From Oscheius dolichura (Eukaryota > Nematoda > Chromadorea > Rhabditida > Rhabditidae), in the NCBI GenBank assembly GCA_932521035.1, contig OW051497.1, forward strand, positions 7,254,001 to 7,318,000: a DNA stretch of 64,000 bases, read 5' to 3'. The notes beneath the pieces are model-generated. The model worked only from the letters and a program-made list of their open reading frames with translations, was not told where the DNA came from and did no database searches. The translations under genes were made by a program, and so were the position numbers. Positions 36,101-47,500 of the stretch are shown here, piece by piece (the stretch's first letter is position 1; the number at the start of each line of letters is the position of its first letter).

Positions 36101-38674
36101 CTTTAGAAAAAGTGCAAAATGTTCCTATTTTCTATAAGCGTCTAGCAGGAGGGGAAAAAGTTTATTGGATTTGGTAGAGAGACTGAAAAGTTGCAATAAC
36201 TGAGCAGGACAAAAATCAAAGATCTTTTGGACAACGTTTGAAGAGAGAATAGATGTCAGCTACAATTAGAAACGTGGGGTCTAAGGTCCCGGCTGGCCAG
36301 GCATGGATTTAGGCACTATCAACGAAAAATAAACATGACTCTCGCGCAGAGACATTCTGAATTGAAAAAGATGCAATCGGCTTAAACCCATAGGTAATGT
36401 TTAAACGGGATTAGAGACAGATAGGAGCAGTTGAAATAAAAAGGAACTTTGGGGCATGGTCGAGAGGACTGAAACATTCAACAAGTTGACTCGTTAAAAG
36501 GACGTCTCGTTGAGGGAAGACTGAATAAAAGATAATGGACAGAAGTTTTTTAGGCGACCACTGCAGACTAAAGCAAGATTTGCTATTGTTTATTGCAAGT
36601 AGACCATGTGGGAAGACTATTGCTTGTGAGAAAAACTAACTATGGGAAACAAGCAATAGACAGGAAAAACTGATTCTGCAGTCCGGATCATAGCCCAGAG
36701 GATAAGTATAATGACCAGAAGTGCAATTAAGGAAAAGTAAATTCGACCCACGCTCGAATTTCTGCTGCCACGCATCAATTTTGCTTTTCACAATTTGCAA
36801 AACGGTGATTGATCGAGAGATATAGTCAGAAGATTGCCAAAAGTATGTAAAGTGTTTGTGGACAAATGTAAAAATATCCAAGTTTCGACGTCAGGAAAAC
36901 GGATACCAGTGAAGAGGGTAGAAAACACTTTTGGAGACACCCCCGTCTAGAAGAAGGAAACAAGGTTCGCCTGGATGTGTTCTCATCCTATGAGGATTGT
37001 TATGACAGATTACCATTCTGTTCCTACTACCAATGAAGAGCTACTCCCTTGAGAGGCAAGGGGGCGCGTGCGAACAAAGTGCGGCTGTAGCGGTCATTTT
37101 AGGAACAGAAAAATATGGCGTAAAAATAAGATGAAATTTTGTTGTGATGGCAACATTGAAATGTTTTGTTCACATTTCGTAAACCGGCAGTGGTCGATAG
37201 AGAAGAAGAGAGGAGAGCGCCGAAGAGCTGACTTCGTTAGCGAGCAGTCGGCAGCCGCGCAACGCAAACAGCTGCCGAAGCTCACAACCGTAACTTCCAA
37301 ACTTGGCCATCAACTTCGTTACATGTCAAAACGTCAAACTGTTGTACCTAGTGGTTTTTTTATCCTATTTGATCGGTTACGCCTAGGTCCTACTCTATCC
37401 AATTTCACTACTAACTGGCTTATTCTTTCTGCCTTTCAACCAGAAAAGTGTACAACTGGTTGAAGAGCAGCCTATGCTACCAGAAGGAATAAAAAGAAGG
37501 AAAGGACCTAAGACTTCATGATCAACTGCTTCTTCCTAATTGAGGTTGTGTGCGGATAAGAGATCCACTCGGGGATACCACGCAGAAGCTGGTGAAAACA
37601 GCATTTGAAATGGGGAGATGCAGAGAAAATCAACGGACGAGGTCAGCAACGTCCAGGGAATGGAGGACATGACAAAGTCTGATGATTCTCAAATTGTTGT
37701 CTTTTCCATGTAATCAACTTGTTCAGCCGATTCTGATTCTACTGGGGGTAGTCCATACACTAGTTAATGCTATTCGTCCGCATGCTTTCGATGGGTTCTT
37801 ATGTAAACAAACTTATTTGAGAATCAAAATGTTCCATTTTACGGTATTCATAAACTTCCAAATCTTACTAGAACTCTCTAATAAAGTCAAAGCAAAAAGT
37901 TCAAAGCAAAAGGCTGTGGTCGGTAGAAAACACCCAATTTTGATGCACCAGATGGCCAAATGAATATTTGTTCCGGTAATGGGAAGACCAGAAGATGATG
38001 TAAATATTAAGATTCGAAATGTTCACAGGTGTTTGGAGAGGAAGTAATCTAGACGCGATCGCCTCCCACCCCAAAATAAGCGGACAAACACTTCCATTCG
38101 AACTGCTCAGAATAAGAGAACAACCAATAGAGCAGTCAATGATGTTAGCAGTTATATTACATTATACAAAAATCGTAAGAATCTTTTACGATGACTGGAG
38201 TTGTTAAGATGAACGCAAGTGCGGCAAGCCGAAGTCAAGGAAAAAGTTGTGAATGACTTTCGACCATATGTTGTGGGACATAAAGGACATAAACTAATTC
38301 GACTAGTCGGTAGTCTGGCTACAGAGGAAGCAAACAAAAAGATCCAAAGTAGAAAAATGTAAAATGAGCTTTGGCCCTCACACGAGGTGGAAGGCGTGCT
38401 CTTGAAGTGGAAGCGAGGCATGATCCATACGCAGTGCTTTGTCATCGCAATTGGCAGCTATAAATTTGCTCAGAGGCTCTTTGCTTTAAGATTTTAAGAT
38501 AAGTTTGATCCAGGATGACAATAATGCGACAATAAATGGGTTTCCATCATCCGGGTACACAAGTCATAACCATTCTTTTAGCTCTTCAAACAATGTTTTC
38601 ATCGAGTAGGAAGAGCTCAAGGCAAAATCAGAGAGAAAAATGACAGCACGCCTCACGTGGTAGTAGTATTTTGA
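33187..38674. other. 5.5 kb gene-poor region upstream of unc-80; purine-biased plus strand
   Basis: Just upstream of the unc-80 start, on the minus strand, an acceptor-like TTACTTACAG lies 36-37 nt before the ATG. A minus ORF of 141 codons (33294-33719) has no recognisable features and may be 5' UTR or antisense noise. From about 34.0 to 38.6 kb the plus strand is rich in GA-type sequence (for example 36100-36560 and 37190-37640). No RNA gene, repeat array or transposon domain was recognised. Confidence 0.5.
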
Positions 38675-39232
38675 ATGTTTATCGGACATTTTGCGAGGAG
38701 ACCGCGTATTCCCAAAAGTACTTCTCGAACGCTTCAAGCGGCTCGCTTATCAATTATGGCGGAAGACGGAAAAGCTTCCCCGAGATGCTCCCGATGTTAC
38801 GCATCTGTAATCCGCCCCGAACAAAAAAGGAATCTTAAAAGAACTAGCAAGCGAGATGGCAGCGAGGCCAGTGGGAATAAGGTGGACAGAGTAACAGAGG
38901 ATAAACTGAAGACGCATGCAAATAAAGGCAAAAATGACGGCTTTCCGGTGTGTTGCGTGATTGAGAACAAAAGAAAAGCCTATGGGCACATACTGAAAAG
39001 GCACTTCTTTCGAGAAAGTGCAATTAGGTTAAGTGGAAGGGTAGATATCTCAGAAGGGCTGGAAGGTTCGTGTGTCCATTGTCAACTAAGTGTCGTCTAT
39101 TCCCCGAGGCCGTCCAAAAGGCGAACACACAGAGCTTTAAAACCCAAACCACTGAAGAGTTATTCGTCTTCCTTCACTCTCTCCTCTTATAGGACAATGG
39201 CTTCATCACTTTCTATGTCTATTCCAAAATGA
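38675..39232 (+). CDS. Uncertain 185-codon ORF, basic and Cys-containing
   Basis: A single open frame of 185 codons, long for non-coding sequence here. An internal Met at about 38756 starts MAEDGKASPRCSRC. Cys pairs CSRC, CC and CVHC and many Lys/Arg residues are visible, but the spacing fits no zinc-binding domain I know. It ends 105 bases before the next gene on the same strand. It could be a chance ORF, an exon of an unseen gene or a real orphan. Confidence 0.25.
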   Translation: MFIGHFARRPRIPKSTSRTLQAARLSIMAEDGKASPRCSRCYASVIRPEQKRNLKRTSKRDGSEASGNKVDRVTEDKLKTHANKGKNDGFPVCCVIENKRKAYGHILKRHFFRESAIRLSGRVDISEGLEGSCVHCQLSVVYSPRPSKRRTHRALKPKPLKSYSSSFTLSSYRTMASSLSMSIPK

Positions 39233-39305
39233 CTCGTCCCTTTTTTTATTATGTCTGCAGCGTTCACATAATGACGAATGTCTCTTGAAATCAGCACATT
39301 TCGTC

Positions 39306-39312
39306 TATAAAA
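39306..39312 (+). promoter_or_regulatory. TATA box for the secreted protein gene
   Basis: TATAAAA begins 32 bases before the start codon at 39338. With the usual TATA-to-start distance of about 30 bases, the 5' UTR would be only a few nucleotides long. Confidence 0.5.
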
Positions 39313-39337
39313 GGAGAAGTGAGCAGTTGGCGGCAAG

Positions 39338-39954
39338 ATGTCTTCCTATTCCTTCTATATACTTGGGCTCTTTTGCCTTGTGGCTGTTGCTGTAAGAGTC
39401 GTCTCTAGATCAAATTTCATTAGGTTTTTCCAGGCTCATGGAAGCTACAACAGTGAAGACTCCCGTGATGATGACCACAAGGACTGCGGAGGTTGTGAAG
39501 AGATCAAGAGAGGATGCAGAGACTACTACGGCACTAGGAACTGCTTCAGACCCAAGATCACGTAAGCCCTTCACTCTATAGTGGCTAACGATGAATCCTT
39601 AGTGAAATAAAGGACAAGCACGGCTGCAAGGCTGCCATCGTCCGCTGTCGCAGTGACCACACGTCGAAGACTCTCATGACCTCCAGGGACGACGTTCTGT
39701 TCAACGGAGAGGGATCCGAGAAACTTGTCACCTGCCGGAAAAACAAGTGCGTCCCCCTCCCTCCGCATTTAAACGCGTTCTATTTTAGATGGCACTCGGA
39801 GACCGTGGACGGAGACAGAGTCCGCTTCACCACTGTCTACTGCCTTGACGACACCGTCTACCCACAAGGCAATTATCCCCCTCCACAGTACCCTTCCGGT
39901 CCTGTCCCAGCTCCTAACTATCCTTCGGCTCCTGCTCCAGGCCCTTACCAATAA
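39338..39954 (+). CDS. Small secreted Cys-rich protein (C6/DUF281-like) with Pro/Tyr tail
   Basis: Exons 39338-39391, 39434-39561, 39603-39746 and 39789-39954, with introns of 42, 41 and 42 nt; 492 nt, 163 residues. The first exon encodes a signal peptide (MSSYSFYILGLFCLVAVA). The mature part begins AHGSYNSEDS and has an acidic DDDHK stretch, then CGGCEEI, further Cys at GC/NC/GC/RC, TCRKNKW and VYCLDD. Cys spacing followed by a late Trp recalls the nematode-specific C6/DUF281 extracellular domains, a family resemblance recalled rather than searched. The C-terminal about 30 residues are Pro/Tyr/Ala-rich (NYPPPQYPSGPVP, APGPYQ). The product is likely secreted to body surface, gut lumen or host/environment; role unknown. 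The TAA stop lies inside AATAAA at 39950-39955. Confidence 0.8.
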
Positions 39955-39955
39955 A
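39950..39955 (+). terminator. AATAAA containing the stop codon of the secreted protein gene
   Basis: The end reads TAC CAA TAA AAT, so the TAA stop is embedded in AATAAA. Confidence 0.65.
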
Positions 39956-41536
39956 ATGATCTGATGCCATGAGTTTTTATGTTGTTCGCCTTCAAACTAT
40001 TCCAATTCACATCTCTACGCCAGCTTTGCTTTACAACGAGTCAACCCTGCTGTTGCCTGGTGCAGAGACACATCTCGCATTACAATAGTCGCGAAAGACT
40101 TGTGGCTAACCGGAGGGCAACTGGCCCCAGCTAAGCAAAGATGCCTTGGATTGCGGAGCTCACAGACAGCTGGCCTCTCTCCTTCTTTTCTCTCTCCTTT
40201 GAGCCATCGAAGTCAGCCCACACGGTGATCAGCACACGTTAAGGATCTGCGACACATTTTGTTTGACAGTTTGACCAGCATAAGGCACATATTCATTCAC
40301 ATTTGTTCTTTATTGGTATGTTTTCATTTCAGCTGTTCTCCCTCATTTCGTTCTTCTTTCAGCTTCTTCCAGATGGCGCAATCGTTCATATTTGAAAATT
40401 TTCAAAATCCGCGATCATTTCACTTTTCTGAGACCTAATCTTGCTGACATTTTCCTCTTACCTAGATTTGTATTTATCCAATATTCTTTACAAAATGCTT
40501 CGAACTTTCCAAAATCAGGCATCTTTCTCAATCTCATGCTTCAATTATAAATATTCCGTTAAAAAGCGTTTGAATCAGCCGGTTAATGCTTCGTAGTTTC
40601 TTAATTTGTCGAATTCTGTTCTTTTTTTCAGCTTTCAGACACCACAGCGGTCTGACCTTTTGGCACACCAACTCTTTTTGCTAATTCCTCTTTGTAAAAT
40701 GAGCAAAAGAGTGCCGTTGATGAATTGCAGCTGTTTGCGGGTTTTCAGTAGTAAGTGGGTGGACTGGTGTTCCTGACGTGTTTCCCAACAACTGTTTCTG
40801 GTGCGACACCAGACAGACAAATTTGTGACTTTTGAAATTTGCTCTGATGACAGGTTCAACAAGCAGTCGTAAATCCCGATCTATCTGCATTTTTTTCTCC
40901 GTTTAGCTTCCGAATTCCCTTCTGTCCCATTATTGCCGATACTCTAATTTGTTCTAAAAGAAGAATCCCCGATCTACTATTCCTATTTATTCATTCGGTA
41001 TCACACAGCTTTGAGTGCCACTGATCGTTTTCTGTATTCTCATGCTATCAGCCTTCCCTTTCAGAAATTTTGTTATTCTTGTTTATTTTTGGATTATCCC
41101 CTCCCTTTTTCCTATTTCTTCCTTACAATTTTTGTATACAAAAGTATCAATTTTGTCTAAGAGTGTGCTGCTCCAAACAGGGGATACACCTACACGTCAC
41201 AACTTTTTGAAACCTTTGTAGAGACCTTGAGTACTAGTGAAGGTATATTTTAGGACCAGTTTGTAAGAAAATCACACATCAATCGATTTTGTGCGTTGTC
41301 GAGACGAACCCCATGTGTAAACCCAAGAATGAGCCGATCCCTAGTTTCGAAAGTGCAAATGTGTAAAGAGAATCAGCACATTTGAATACAGCGCCTTGTC
41401 ACCAAAAATAGTTTGATCTTGAGATCTTTTTTGTTTCCGTCCTAATCTTTCTGAGCTTTTTTTCCAATTAACCCTTTTATACGTTCATATTATTCTAGAC
41501 GATTAATAACACCCGCCCGTGAGGGGCTTACGAACG
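39955..41536. other. Intergenic region upstream of the titin-like gene
   Basis: T-rich plus strand with no supported gene. A TATTCTAG acceptor-like site lies about 35 bases before the titin start codon and could receive a spliced leader or a 5' UTR exon. Minus-strand ORFs at 40635-40890 lack support. Confidence 0.5.
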
Positions 41537-44500
41537 ATGGACCGCGACAGTTCGCAGCGACAACGCAGCGTTGCTCGTGAACTTCGCGTTGAAACCGAAG
41601 GCGATTGGACATCGGCGCAACCATCCCCTCGCCGAGTCGCAACTGCCCCAAGTAGTCCATCTACAGCTTACACAACAGGTTTTAACCAATGACAAATTTT
41701 ATTAACGCCTGAATTAAGATCGAGAGGCAACATTTCGATCTGGAAATGCTACCGTCTCCGAGACACATGTCATTCGTTCTTCTGGATCACAATCACAGTC
41801 ATATACGGAAGAGCATTGGAGTAGCGAAATTACTAGTTTTGTAGCTACTGCTCCTCCAAAATTCATTCAGGTTCTCTTTGTTTTTTATCATTTACAGAAA
41901 GTTTCAGGTTATCAAAGCTTACCGGGTACTGAGCTCGGACACACCAACATTGGTAGTCGAAGTGGCTTCTGAGCCACCCGCCATATTTGAATGGTTCTGT
42001 AATGATAAACCAGTAATGCAGGTAGGCCGACCAACGACTTTCTTTTTAAACTATTTCTTAATTAGGACAAGCGCCGTTTCCAAACTCGTCATGGATTAAA
42101 TATTACCACTCTGACCATAAGCAAACCGGAACAGGGTGTATATAAGTGTACAGCAAGAAATCCAGCTGGATGCAGCACCAGCTACGGTTATATTACTGTA
42201 AACTGTAAGAGTCAATTAATCTTTTTACAGTAGTTTTTTTTTTCAGTTGAACACCGTTATGAGGATTGGAACATTATGGAAAAGAGTACTACTTCTGCAA
42301 CCGATGTCATGCAGAGGAGCATTACTTATCACCACGCTCCTCGATTCACTAGCCAGGTTAGGTTGTTATCTTCGTATTTTTAAGTCATCATTTAGGTGCC
42401 TAATCTTACTGTACCTCCTGGCAGCGAGGCAGTCATTGACGTGGAAGTTGACGCCGATCCACCAGCTCGTTTCTCCTGGTTTGTAAATGGCAAAGAATTC
42501 CGTGACTCCGCTGACAATGTGGAACTATTTTATCCCAAGGATAACAGATGCGTCGCTAGATTTTCAATTCCTGTATCAGGACAGTATAAAGTAGTTGCTT
42601 CTAATGTACACGGCTCTGCTATGAGCTCAGGATATGTCGAAATCTACCAAGGTACAGTACATTCAGACCGCATGACTTCTATCTTTTAGCTAATCCAACA
42701 AGACAGGCAAGGCCACCAGTGCCGCCTGGAGAACACATGGCCCGTTCCATGATGACTTCAAGCCAGCACACTGGCCACATGACCGGAACTGATACAGCGG
42801 CAGTCACTTCGACCCAGGTTCAAAGAGTTTGAAATTGCAAAACGAGGGATTGATTTTCAGACAATGAGCGTCTATGAGGTAAACTACGCGCAACGCAGCA
42901 GCAGCGTTCCGCGGGGTGTTCGCCATCTTGAAAAACACGTGGAAGTAGCTACAACCGCCCCGGAAACAAAGTTCATGTCCTCGTCTGCTAGAAACAGTAA
43001 GTATAATAGACTGTCTTTTGATTGTTGTTGTGTGGAATCGCGGGGTGTTGTTGTGCGGCAAAACTGAGAATATTTCTACACTTGTCCTATTCTGTCTAGT
43101 CTTGTTCAGATTTTATTGAAGTGTAGGAACACTCTTGGTATCAAACTGCTTCTGAGTGCCTTTTGCATGCCCGCCTCAGTTCCCCTCGATTTCTCACACC
43201 TATTAACGGCTGTATTGTGACTAATCCTTTTCCAGGAGATCCTCGTGCTCTCCACAAAACAAGAAGTGAAGGAAGTCGTTACTTACCACACCCTCCTCGC
43301 TTTTTGACAGAACTTCCTTCTGAAATAACAGTCCAACCGAATGAGAAGCTTGTTCTATCTGTGGATGTTAGTGCTCTCCCTACGGCCGAAATCAAATGGA
43401 ATGTGAATGGCTTTGAAGTTCGGCCATCGAAATCAGTGACTCTTCTGAATGAGCAAAACAAATCCACACTGGTATTGAATCCTCCTATCAAACAGGGAAA
43501 GTACAATGTGACTGCCATGAACGATATCGGAAAGGATACTCTTATGACTAAAATCTTTGCCGTTATTACTGAGACAGTGGAAGAGATTCACTCGGAAATC
43601 ACAATCGGACCCCGAGCTGCTCCAGATATTGTCGAATCTGCGGTTACTGTAACAAGTGCAGGGGAGGAAGACTGGGAAGTGGTCGATAACGTCAGCCAGA
43701 ACTCTTCAACTTCTTTTGAAACAGTTTTGAAACAAGTTGACGTCCCACCGCAGGCAGCACAAAAAGAAGAAGAGGTTCGAGCTGCCCCCGATATTATCGA
43801 ATCAGCGGTTACTGTACAGGCAGAAGAGAAGCAGGAAGAAGTGAAATTGGAAAAACAAATAGAAGAAGTCCCAAAACCCATTCAAGAACAAACTGTTGTC
43901 AAGGTGGCTTATGTAAAAACAGCTTCAAAAGTAACCGAAGAAATGCCCAGAAAGCCGACAGTCAGGCAGCAGCCAATCCAACATATCCACGTATCCACTG
44001 GAGAAAGGTTGATATTAGAATCCTTTGTGGACTCGTCGCCGCCATCTACCTTCCAGTGGTATGTGAATAACTTCGAGGTGAAGAGAGGAGAATTCATCAT
44101 AATTGAACAACCAGCTGATAACCACAGCCGGGCGATATTCCTCAAGCCAGTTCCTGGGCAATACAAAGTTGTGGCTACTAATCTCTACGGACAGATAGAG
44201 ACAGTAACAAGGGTGACAACGGAAATCGTACATGAGGAATTCCAAGAGACAACCACGGTCACTTCAAATATCAAGCCTGTGATGTTCCGGCTGAAGAAGA
44301 AGAACGTTGTGGAGAAGTCAAATCTTCCCAAAGCTCCGGTCATTACCGAACGTCTTCCTCCTGCTATCAAGATTCCGGAAGGGCATTGCCTCTCCCTGAA
44401 ATGTGCAGTTGATGCCATTCCGAAGGCCGTCTTCACTTGGTTGATTAACAACTTTGAACTGAAGCCAAGTAACAATGTCCAAATTACCTCTTCGGGGCCC

Positions 44501-47500
44501 AATCTATCAGAAGTCCAATTGCAAAATGCCGGACCTGGCAAGTATGAAGTAATTGCCAGGAACAGTATGGGACAAGACAGCAGTTCCTGTAAGGTCATAG
44601 TAGAATATGTGGATGCCGGACCCCGGGTTATTCCTCCTAAATTCTCTCAAGATCTTCCTCAGGAGACCATTACAACAACAGGGGAGAACCGTTTCATTGT
44701 TACTGTCTCTGGTCTGCCTCCATTCAACTTCTCCTGGTTCTTGAATGAGGAAGATGTCAGCCGTTTCATGATGGTCGAAGAGAACCGCTCAGTGCTGACT
44801 CTTCCTTCTCCTCCGGTAGAAGGAAGTGTGGTCTCCATTGTTGTCAACAATTCTCACGGAACCATCAAATCTGAATCAATCATTAAACGACAGCCAGAGA
44901 TCCCTGTTAAATCTCGGGGCCCCGCTATAATCAAGTGCCTGGAAGACCTCGAAATTACTCAAGGCGATAGCTTGGTATGGGGAATAGCAGTCGACAGAGA
45001 AGCGTCACCCTGCACCTTTGAATGGATACTAGAACATGAGAAACTTGAGCCGGCCAGAGATACCATCATTGAATCCAATGGATACGAAAGTCTTCTTTCC
45101 ATAACTCCAGTCACTTCCGGAGGACAAATGACCGTCGTCGTTACCAACAGGCATGGAACAGCAGCTTCTACCGCTTTCTTAAGTGTCGCAGGTTTGTACA
45201 GTAACTTGTTTTTTTTTGGTTTACAACCATTATTATCAATTCTTTCTTGGTTCCTTTTTATTTCTTCGCTATGCATGTTCAAAGCTCTTACATGAAAAAT
45301 AATCAAAAAGCTTTTACTGACCTTCAGTTTGTGGTGACAGCCTTAAGCACCGTGTTCAGGTCGTAGTGAACCATTTGAAATGGTTGCTCCCGATTTACCG
45401 GAGGAATCCGCTCCCAAGATTATTACACCTTTGCATTCTATGGCCTTCATGGATGGTAACCTTTTTTAATAACAAATAAATAGTATTAATGTAGGTCAAC
45501 CCATGGTACTTCGTTGTCAGATCAAGGCTATTCCGTCAGCAGCAGTGGAATGGACTAAAGACGATGTCAACGTTGAGGAATGGGTTATCAACAAGGATGT
45601 AACGACACAGGTATCCCTTTCATGCTATTCACTCCATATGTTTCTTTAGATTCACCCTGATGGAGTGTGCGAACTGGTAAACCCCGAATGCTTCCCGGAA
45701 GACAGCGGCCTTTACAAATGCTTGGCCAGCAATCCATATGGAACGGCAGAAACATCTGCTTACATCAGTGTGGAACCTCCGGAGTACAAGAAGGACAAGG
45801 AGGAAGCTTCGATGAGCGAATCCTTTGCTAGCGAACTTCATCCAACTGTTGGAGGAAAAGAAATCATTCTACCGCCAAAATTCGTTGAGCCTCTTTTGGC
45901 TGAAGTTGACGGCATTGAACAGCTCAACTACATCCGTTTGGTATGCCGGGTTGTCAGGTAATTTAGATTCAATTACTGTACACAAGCTCTTATTTTAGCG
46001 TTGGTCCCGTGATTATCGTATGGAGAAAGGACGACCAACCTCTTGACACGAATGAGAAGTATGAATTCTTCGAGTTCGAGGATGGAACCCAGATTCTAAC
46101 AATCTATGGAGTCACATCTGCTGACAACGGTAATTTATCTGGAAATGTTTATTCAATAAAATTTAGGTGTTTATACATGCAGCGCTGAGTCGGACCATGG
46201 ATTAGCTACAACCAGCACAGAGGTTTCCATCACGAGGGAAAGGATGGAGTCGCCTCTCGATGTCGAGATAGTAGACATGCCTACAATTGATGCACCTATG
46301 TCGCCCACTCAAATTGAGATTACTGTGCAGAAACCACCAAAAACACCTACAGATGAAGTAGCTGGGGTTACGGAAATCAGAAAGAACGAGGGTGAGCAAT
46401 TTCTCCTATTACAGTCTTACCATTCCTTTTAGAAGAGTTCAAGTTGTTGGTCAAGGTGGCTGATTCTGTGGCTAGTACTCTTGTGGCAAATGTATTCGTA
46501 GACGCGGTGCGAGAAGCTGCTCGCCGGATTATCGAAGAAGAGAGCTCCGAGGTTTGTCAACTTTTATGATAAAAAGTAAGAATTATTCAGGAAGAGGAGT
46601 TAGAAGCCGAGACAGGCGCACCGCGTTTCGATACAAGTGTCGAAGAGTACGTAGCTATGGAAGGCAGTCCCACCAAGATCAGCATCAGTGTTTCTGGTTA
46701 CCCAACTCCATTTGTAGAGTGGTACTTTGGTGAGAACAAGCTCAAAGTCACTGAGTAAGTCAACCCTGGCCTTCTTATTACGAACTTATAGGAACCTGAG
46801 CATGTCTTACGAAAGGGGTGTAGCCTCCTTGAATCTTAAGAATGTTCGATTTGACCATGCCGGAACCTACTACTTACAAGCTACCAATCCGCATGGAACT
46901 ACTGTACTTTCAACAAAATTGAAGGTTGTTCCAAGTAAGCTATTCTTCCGGGTAACTAATAATACATAATTTTAGAACAATCGGAAATGAACATCCGTAC
47001 TTCCTTGGCGAAGTATGACAAGGTAGAAGCTGATGAAAAGGTATCCCTTAGTGCCTGGGTGTACTAATAAGTGAGTTTAGGTTGTTACGAATGTCTTTGC
47101 CCATCAACCCGAAACAGAGCAGCAGCAAGAGATCAAGGTGATGATCAAGCGCTCTGACAGCCAGACATTCACTGCCAAAGAAGAGGAGAAGACCAAGGAG
47201 GAAGACTTCGAAATGGTCAAGAAGGAGGAAAGCAGCACTCCTCCTGACTTTGAAGTTGTTCGAATGGAGGAAGCAGCGCCTCCTGTCGAACGTAAAGAAG
47301 AAGTCAAGAAGGAAGAAACAATTACAAAGGAAGAAGTCATGCAGCAAGAAATCCCAGTAATTCTTGAGACTCCAGCCGAGGAGGCCAAGGAACAGCAGCA
47401 GGTTCCTGAGGCTCCCAAGGAGGAGTCAATTCCCAAGATTATTGTCCCTGAAGAGGCGCCTGTGGCTGCTCCAAGGACTAAGAAACTGGAAGCTCAAGCA

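Noticed and set aside
47048-47436. Minus-strand ORFs of about 100 codons across the titin Glu/Lys linker
   Set aside because: Antisense of GAA/GAG/AAG-rich coding sequence; long antisense frames are expected there.
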